This document shows, one piece after another, positions 59,473-64,000 of a stretch of DNA of 64,000 nt. Every line of letters starts with the position of its first letter. The stretch's first letter is position 1. Both the position numbers and the translations under genes were made by a program. The stretch spans positions 62,001 to 126,000 of the forward strand of contig NZ_JAAVUV010000003.1 of the NCBI RefSeq assembly GCF_018449635.1, read 5' to 3'. Under the pieces are notes generated by a model, which was not told the DNA's origin, made no database searches, and saw only the letters and a list, made by a program, of their open reading frames with translations. This DNA is from Caballeronia sp. dw_276. GTDB lineage: Bacteria > Pseudomonadota > Gammaproteobacteria > Burkholderiales > Burkholderiaceae.

Positions 59473-60267
59473 ATGAACACTCTGAGCTCCACGGCCGTAT
59501 CTGGGCCCCTATCTATCGGAACCTTGATCAAGCATTGGCGCGAACGGCGGCGCATGAGCCAGCTATTGCTTGCAAACGAAGCGGAGATTTCGAGCCGGCA
59601 TCTGAGTTTCATTGAAACCGGGCGCGCCGCGCCGAGCCGCGCGATGGTGCTGCGTCTGGCCGAATATCTCGACGTCCCGCTGCGTGAACGCAATCAATTG
59701 CTTACGGCCGCCGGTTTCGCGCCCGTGTTTCAACAGCGCTCGCTCGACGATCAATCGATGGCGCCCGCCCGGCTCGCCGTCAAGCAAGTATTGAAGGGAC
59801 ACGAGCCCTACCCCGCGCTTGCAATCGATCGACACTGGAATTTGATATCGGCGAATGGTGCGGTCGCGGCGCTTATCGCCGATGCCGATCCTGCCCTGCT
59901 CCAGCCGCCAGTCAACGTGCTTCGCCTGAGCCTGCATCCACGCGGGCTGGCTTCGAAGATCGTGAATCTCGGGCAATGGCGAAGGCATTTGCTCGAACGG
60001 CTCGACGGCCAGATACGCGCAAGTGGTGACACACAGCTGATGGCATTGCGCGATGAATTGGCAAGCTATCCAGGCGCTTCAAACGACGACCGGACAATGG
60101 AATCATCCATCGCCATTCCGTTCGTGCTGAGCACGGCGGCCGGACGTTTGTCGTTCATCTCGACAACACTGGTGTTTGGCACACCGGTCGATGTGACGTT
60201 GTCGGAGCTGGCCATCGAAATGTTTTTCCCCGCCGATGAAGCGACAGCCGCCGCGTTGAAGCGCTAG
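59473..60267 (+). CDS. XRE-family regulator with MmyB-like ligand-binding domain
   Basis: A 264-residue protein with an N-terminal helix-turn-helix (LIKHWRERRRMSQLLLANEAEISSRHLSFIETGRAAPSR in order, residues 18-56) and a C-terminal PAS-like ligand domain of the MmyB group (LAIDRHWNLISANGAVAAL, NVLRLSLHPRGLA). Such regulators often control the divergent neighbour, here the two-domain SnoaL-like gene. The ligand is unknown. A TAAGGA ribosome-binding site precedes the ATG. Confidence 0.88.
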   Translation: MNTLSSTAVSGPLSIGTLIKHWRERRRMSQLLLANEAEISSRHLSFIETGRAAPSRAMVLRLAEYLDVPLRERNQLLTAAGFAPVFQQRSLDDQSMAPARLAVKQVLKGHEPYPALAIDRHWNLISANGAVAALIADADPALLQPPVNVLRLSLHPRGLASKIVNLGQWRRHLLERLDGQIRASGDTQLMALRDELASYPGASNDDRTMESSIAIPFVLSTAAGRLSFISTTLVFGTPVDVTLSELAIEMFFPADEATAAALKR

Positions 60268-60331
60268 CGACCGGCGTGAAGCACGTGAAACCGGAAAAGG
60301 CTGCTGGTACGACGAGGAAACAAGGCGCTGA

Positions 60332-60466
60332 TCAGCTTATCGGCGCGACCGGGACTTGCACCTCTACGTGCTTTCCCGACTTCAAGAAACGGCGTCCAAA
60401 CTGCAGGACCGGTTTCTCGATGAACCTCCAGGACAGACCCGCAACGATCACGGTCAACCTTTTCAT
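60332..60466 (-). pseudogene. Remnant of an acyltransferase-3 family gene (C-terminal fragment)
   Basis: A 44-residue reading frame starting MKRLTVIVAGLSWRFIEKP has a hydrophobic helix followed by SWRFIEKPVLQFGRR, the pattern at the C-terminus of OafA/acyltransferase-3 membrane proteins. I see no more of the gene upstream in any frame. A GGAAGGAG site precedes the ATG, so a small independent peptide is an alternative. It lies in the 405-bp gap 60268-60672 between the XRE gene and tRNA-Ser, which otherwise holds only a terminator. A relic of a gene lost or transferred next to a tRNA is my preferred reading. Confidence 0.4.
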
Positions 60467-60627
60467 CGGCGTGCTCCTTCCGGCTCCGGGCGCTCGGGGC
60501 GAGCGCTCAAACCGCGACGATCCCATTTCGGAAATCGGGCGTCGGTTAGCTAACGAACGAAGCGCGCGCGACGCACAGCAGCCGGAAACAAAAACGCTGA
60601 AAAGATTCTCTGCAAAGCCGAAAAAAC

Positions 60628-60662
60628 AAAACCCCGTAGATCGTTAGATCTACGGGGTTTTT
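60628..60662. terminator. Terminator downstream of tRNA-Ser
   Basis: Perfect 15-bp stem AAAACCCCGTAGATC/GATCTACGGGGTTTT with a 4-nt GTTA loop, flanked by A- and T-runs. It serves tRNA-Ser on the minus strand and could also stop plus-strand transcripts from the XRE gene. Confidence 0.93.
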
Positions 60663-60672
60663 GACCATCTTC

Positions 60673-60766
60673 TGGCGGAGACGGAGGGATTCGAACCCTC
60701 GATCCAGGTTTTAGCCCAGATGCTCCCTTAGCAGGGGAGTACCTTCAACCTCTCGGCCACGTCTCC
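60673..60766 (-). tRNA. tRNA-Ser (anticodon GCT)
   Basis: A 94-nt tRNA with long variable arm and encoded CCA: it starts GGAGACGTGGCCGAGAGG, has the anticodon loop CTGCTAA (GCT, reading AGC and AGU) and the TPsiC arm GGTTCGAATCC. It lies 184 bp downstream of lysC on the same strand. Confidence 0.97.
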
Positions 60767-60950
60767 TGCACTTTCTGCCGCGCGGGAGTCAGCGCGACGA
60801 AGCCAAGATCATAGCGGGTTAGCGGCTGTGGGTCAATTTCATGAGACAAAATTTTTCGTAGATCAGAGCGCATTGAAGGGCGACACATCAAGCCTTGCAA
60901 CGCCGACAAACATCCCGACTAACCCGCTATTCATTCACCAACCAGCCGGT

Positions 60951-62201
60951 TCACGCGCGATCGAGTTCGAACACCTTGTGCAACGCGCGCACGGCGAGCT
61001 CGGTGTACTTTTCGTCGATCAGCACCGAGATCTTGATTTCGGAAGTAGAGATCATCTGGATATTGATGCCCTCTTCTGCCAGCGTACGGAACATCGTGCT
61101 GGCAATGCCCACGTGCGAACGCATACCCACGCCCACCACCGAAACCTTCGAGACCTTGGGATCACCGCGGACCTGCTCGGCCTTCACGTGTTCCTTGACC
61201 TGATTCGTCAGGATCTCCATGGCGCGCGCATAGTCGCCGCGGCCCACCGTGAACGTGAAGTCGGTCTTGCCGTCCACGCTCGTGTTCTGGATGATCATGT
61301 CGATGTCGATGTTCGCATCCGCCACCGGCCCCAGGATCTGATACGCGATACCCGGCTTGTCGGGCACACCCATCACGGCAATTCGCGCTTCGTCGCGCTG
61401 GAACGCGATGCCCGAGATAACAGCTTTTTCCATGGTCTCGTCTTCTTCAAAAGTAATCAGGGTGCCCGAGCTCATTTCGGTTTCGAGAGGAATCATCGGG
61501 TCCGTCAGGCTCGACAGCACGCGCGTCTTTACCTGATATTTACCCGCAAATTCCACCGAACGGATCTGCAGCACCTTCGATCCGAGGCTCGCCATTTCCA
61601 GCATTTCTTCAAACGTCACACGATCCAGCCGGCGCGCTTCTTCCACCACGCGCGGGTCGGTTGTGTAGACACCGTCGACGTCGGTATAGATCAGGCATTC
61701 GTCGGCTTTCATTGCTGCCGCGATGGCCACCGCCGACGTATCCGAACCGCCGCGTCCCAGCGTTGCGATATGGCCTTCCGGATCGACGCCCTGAAAACCC
61801 GTAATAACGACGACTTTACCCGCGTCGAGATCCGCGAGCACCCGCGTGCCGTCGATGTCGCTGATGCGCGCTTTCGTGAACGCGCTATCTGTCTTGATCG
61901 GGACTTGCCAGCCCGCATAGCTGACCGCTTCGAGCCCTTCGGCTTGCAATGCGATAGCCAGAAGGCCGACGCTGACCTGCTCGCCCGTGGAAGCGATCAT
62001 GTCGAGTTCGCGCGGGTCGGGGTCAGGGGTGATTTCGCGCGCGAGCCCGAGCAGGCGATTCGTTTCGCCGGACATGGCCGAAGGGACGACGACCATCTTG
62101 TGGCCTGCCTTGTGCCATTTGGCGACGCGCCTGGCGACGTTCTTGATGCGCTCGACCGAGCCCATCGAAGTGCCGCCGTATTTATGTACGATGAGTGCCA
62201 T
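60951..62201 (-). CDS. lysC: Aspartokinase LysC
   Basis: Phosphorylates aspartate, the first step of the lysine, threonine and methionine pathways; it feeds the dap genes found at 12-16 kb. The 416-residue protein has the N-terminal phosphate motif KYGGTS (7-12), the kinase core with GRGGSDTSAVAIAAAM, and two C-terminal ACT domains (ISGIAFQRDEARIAVMGV and VSVVGVGMRSHVGIASTMF) for feedback by lysine and threonine. Length and sequence fit the monofunctional alpha-type enzyme. Confidence 0.96.
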   Translation of the reverse strand: MALIVHKYGGTSMGSVERIKNVARRVAKWHKAGHKMVVVPSAMSGETNRLLGLAREITPDPDPRELDMIASTGEQVSVGLLAIALQAEGLEAVSYAGWQVPIKTDSAFTKARISDIDGTRVLADLDAGKVVVITGFQGVDPEGHIATLGRGGSDTSAVAIAAAMKADECLIYTDVDGVYTTDPRVVEEARRLDRVTFEEMLEMASLGSKVLQIRSVEFAGKYQVKTRVLSSLTDPMIPLETEMSSGTLITFEEDETMEKAVISGIAFQRDEARIAVMGVPDKPGIAYQILGPVADANIDIDMIIQNTSVDGKTDFTFTVGRGDYARAMEILTNQVKEHVKAEQVRGDPKVSKVSVVGVGMRSHVGIASTMFRTLAEEGINIQMISTSEIKISVLIDEKYTELAVRALHKVFELDRA

Positions 62202-62594
62202 TGTCGTTTTAAGCTGGAGGAAAAGCCGCGCTGCGCGCCGTGTTATGCGCCGCGTACCGCACGTGGTTCACGTATTGCAACAGACGCCGGCCTCGGGAAC
62301 TGGTCCGGGCGGAATCTGAAAAGGTGCGATCGACGACTTAAGCGTGACGACGAAACGCGGTTGCCGCGCGCGCGAGGTTCGCTCACGCGCAAAATGCGAT
62401 TCCAGCGGCCAAAAACGCGTCTTCTGGACGGAAAAGCTGCTTGAAAGGCGTTGCGGGAAACCGGTAAACGTACCCGATCAAGGCCTAAAACACAAGCTGG
62501 AACGGGCAAAGCGACGTAGATCGGGGCTGTTTTGACGCGCAGAAAAATAGAATTTTTACCGATCTGATTTCTGCCGTTCAACCCGTGCAACAGA
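62202..62594. other. tilS-lysC intergenic region
   Basis: 393 bp without a gene. An AT-rich patch at 62540-62565 (minus strand contains TTCTATTTTT) may hold the lysC promoter. I looked for a lysine riboswitch and found no recognisable core. The remaining sequence is GC-rich and unremarkable. Confidence 0.4.
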
Positions 62595-64000
62595 TCAGGC
62601 AATCACCAGATCCGGTTGCCACGCAATACGCCGCCGGCGCCCGCCTTCGGTTCCCGGTTGCCCACAGGCCCGGTTGATTCCGATCAGCGGCACGAACAAC
62701 AGCGTATCGCCGGAAAAGAGAAGTGGCACATCGCGTTTCCATCCCGGCACGCCCTGCTCCTGAAACAGGTTTTTGAGCGTACGGTTTGGCCCATCCGCCG
62801 TTACGCGCACGCGCTCGCCGCCCGCGCGCGAACGCGCCGTGAGCGGCTCGAAACGCAGCATGGCCTCGGAAACGGAGCCGGCCACGTCGGCATCGTCTTC
62901 GGCCACCGGCGCGAACACAAAACTCCCACGCCATTGCGGCACGCGCCAGACGCTTTCGCCGTCCCAATCGAGCTTGCTTGCCGCGCGGGGCGACGCGGCG
63001 CCGTTGTCGAGATCCGCAGGATCGGCACTGTCGCCCATTTCCCAGAACATGGCGTCGCGATACACCCGCAGGCAATGTCCCGCATGGTCGATACGCAACG
63101 CATGGCCGTTGCGCGAGGCTGCGGCATCGCGTACCTGGCGCAGAATCTCGCCGATCCGCGCCGCCGACGCCGCCTGCAACCCAAGCGCACGCATCCAGTA
63201 GCGCAGCAGGTTGATCGCACGTTCATCGTCGAGGGCGAGCAAGGCCGACAAGCTCAACGCGTTCTCGTCGTCAGCGCATGCAGCCGATTGCAAGTCGATG
63301 CGCGCAAGATCATCCAGCAGCCGTTGCGCGGATGCCGCATGCGATGCCGTGCGGGCAAGCGCGTCGCGAAACCCGGGGAAATGCACGGCGAGCGCCGGTA
63401 GGACATCGTGACGCAACGCGTTGCGGGCGTAGCGTGTATCGGCGTTGGATTCGTCGTCGATCCAGCGCAGGTCGCGCTGATGCGCATAGTGTTCGAGCTG
63501 CGCCCGCAACAGATTCAGCAAGGGCCGCACGCGCGGCACGGACAACCCGTCGGCGCGTTGCGGCGCCATCGCCGCGAGGCCGGCCACACCCGCGCCACGC
63601 AGCAATTGCAGCAACACCGTTTCCGCCTGATCGTCGGCGTGATGCGCAAGCCACAGCGTCGTGGCGCCATGTTCCTCGCACAAAGCGTCGAGCGCCCGAT
63701 AACGCGCATCGCGCGCCGCTGCTTCGAGACTTTCGCCGCCTTCGCGCACTACATCGACCTGACGCGATGCAAACCGCACGCCCAACGCGCGGGCGAACGC
63801 GTGGCAATGCGCGGCCCAGGCATCGGCGTTAGGACTCAGCCCGTGATGAATATGCAATGCGACCACGCGCGCTTGCCCTGCGCAGCGGACAGCGGCATCG
63901 AGGAGCGTGGTGGAATCGAGACCGCCGCTGAACGCGACGGCGATGGGACTGTTGGCGGACGCCGACACATCGGCTAGCGCCGCGCGCACCGCATCCGTTA
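62595..64000 (-). CDS. tilS: tRNA(Ile)-lysidine synthase TilS (5' end outside window)
   Basis: Converts C34 of the CAU-anticodon tRNA-Ile to lysidine, changing its identity from Met to Ile codon reading. The N-terminal PP-loop ATPase motif SGGLDSTTLLDA begins near VAFSGGLDS; later come LAHHADDQAETVLLQLLRG and the C-terminal TilS domain (ESVWRVPQWRG... and RVTADGPNRTLKNLFQEQGV). The reading frame is open to the edge of the window (TDAVRAALADV precedes the first GTG at 63989), so the true start is probably outside. It lies upstream of lysC, a gene order I recall from Burkholderia. Confidence 0.94.
   Translation of the reverse strand, partial: TDAVRAALADVSASANSPIAVAFSGGLDSTTLLDAAVRCAGQARVVALHIHHGLSPNADAWAAHCHAFARALGVRFASRQVDVVREGGESLEAAARDARYRALDALCEEHGATTLWLAHHADDQAETVLLQLLRGAGVAGLAAMAPQRADGLSVPRVRPLLNLLRAQLEHYAHQRDLRWIDDESNADTRYARNALRHDVLPALAVHFPGFRDALARTASHAASAQRLLDDLARIDLQSAACADDENALSLSALLALDDERAINLLRYWMRALGLQAASAARIGEILRQVRDAAASRNGHALRIDHAGHCLRVYRDAMFWEMGDSADPADLDNGAASPRAASKLDWDGESVWRVPQWRGSFVFAPVAEDDADVAGSVSEAMLRFEPLTARSRAGGERVRVTADGPNRTLKNLFQEQGVPGWKRDVPLLFSGDTLLFVPLIGINRACGQPGTEGGRRRRIAWQPDLVIA

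Noticed and set aside
60276..60647. A 123-codon plus-strand frame between the XRE gene and tRNA-Ser
   Set aside because: No ribosome-binding site, composition typical of a shadow frame, and it runs through the terminator stem. The opposite strand carries the more convincing acyltransferase-like signal.
62202..62594. Possible lysine riboswitch before lysC
   Set aside because: No recognisable L-box core, and betaproteobacterial lysC genes are not generally known to carry one.

Overview
The window is a continuous stretch of a GC-rich betaproteobacterial chromosome. Gene content and order (glnD-rluB, smc-zipA-ligA, dapC-dapD-dapE-prmB, tilS-lysC-tRNA-Ser, yejABEF, small Burkholderia-type orphan proteins) point to Burkholderia sensu lato, most likely Paraburkholderia or Caballeronia. 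This assignment is inferred from recognised proteins and synteny, because no database search was possible. I see no insertion sequence, prophage, integrase or CRISPR array. The one possible relic of a lost gene is an acyltransferase-like fragment beside tRNA-Ser.

Layout. 1-3.9 kb: 3' part of glnD, then rluB with a long disordered N-terminus built on seven 111-bp tandem repeats, and a small orphan gene. 3.9-11.7 kb (minus): smc, a zipA-like gene, ligA and def, covering chromosome organisation, division, ligation and protein maturation. 12.1-18.2 kb (plus): dapC, dapD, an ArsC/Spx-like gene, dapE, prmB and a cardiolipin synthase. These cover the succinylase branch of lysine/diaminopimelate synthesis plus ribosomal protein methylation and membrane lipid synthesis. 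18.2-25.5 kb: glutathione peroxidase, an ABC-F ATPase, a small orphan, radA, alr and an LplT-type transporter. 25.6-27.8 kb: the thiamine operon thiM-thiE-thiD. 27.8-31.0 kb (minus): an overlapping operon tsaB-rimI-udg-DUF1853. 31.2-35.3 kb: acyl-CoA-binding protein, a RhlE-like DEAD-box helicase with a long leader, and isocitrate lyase.

35.4-39.3 kb is a looser accessory region with small enzymes and regulators (SnoaL-like/LysR pair, UspA, gamma-glutamylcyclotransferase-like, AraC, GNAT). 39.5-41.6 kb (minus): gltX followed by tRNA-Ala, tRNA-Glu and tRNA-Asp. 41.9-47.6 kb: a patatin-like lipoprotein and a three-gene molybdenum hydroxylase operon with a triheme cytochrome c. 48.0-54.5 kb (minus): an NlpC/P60 hydrolase and the peptide/microcin C-type importer yejABEF. 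54.7-60.3 kb: fabI, two related PXPV-type secreted proteins, an AT-richer membrane protein gene, a winged-helix regulator with an SSB-like gene, and a two-domain SnoaL protein divergent from an XRE regulator. 60.3-64 kb (minus): the acyltransferase remnant, tRNA-Ser, lysC and tilS, which runs off the end of the window.

Most of the window is housekeeping. The less explained points are the repeat-expanded RluB tail, inverted repeats with a TTCGAA core upstream of the molybdenum hydroxylase operon and between alr and lplT, a perfect 16-bp palindrome upstream of aceA, the MarR-like/SSB-like pair, and DUF1853 coupled to a DNA-repair/tRNA-modification operon.
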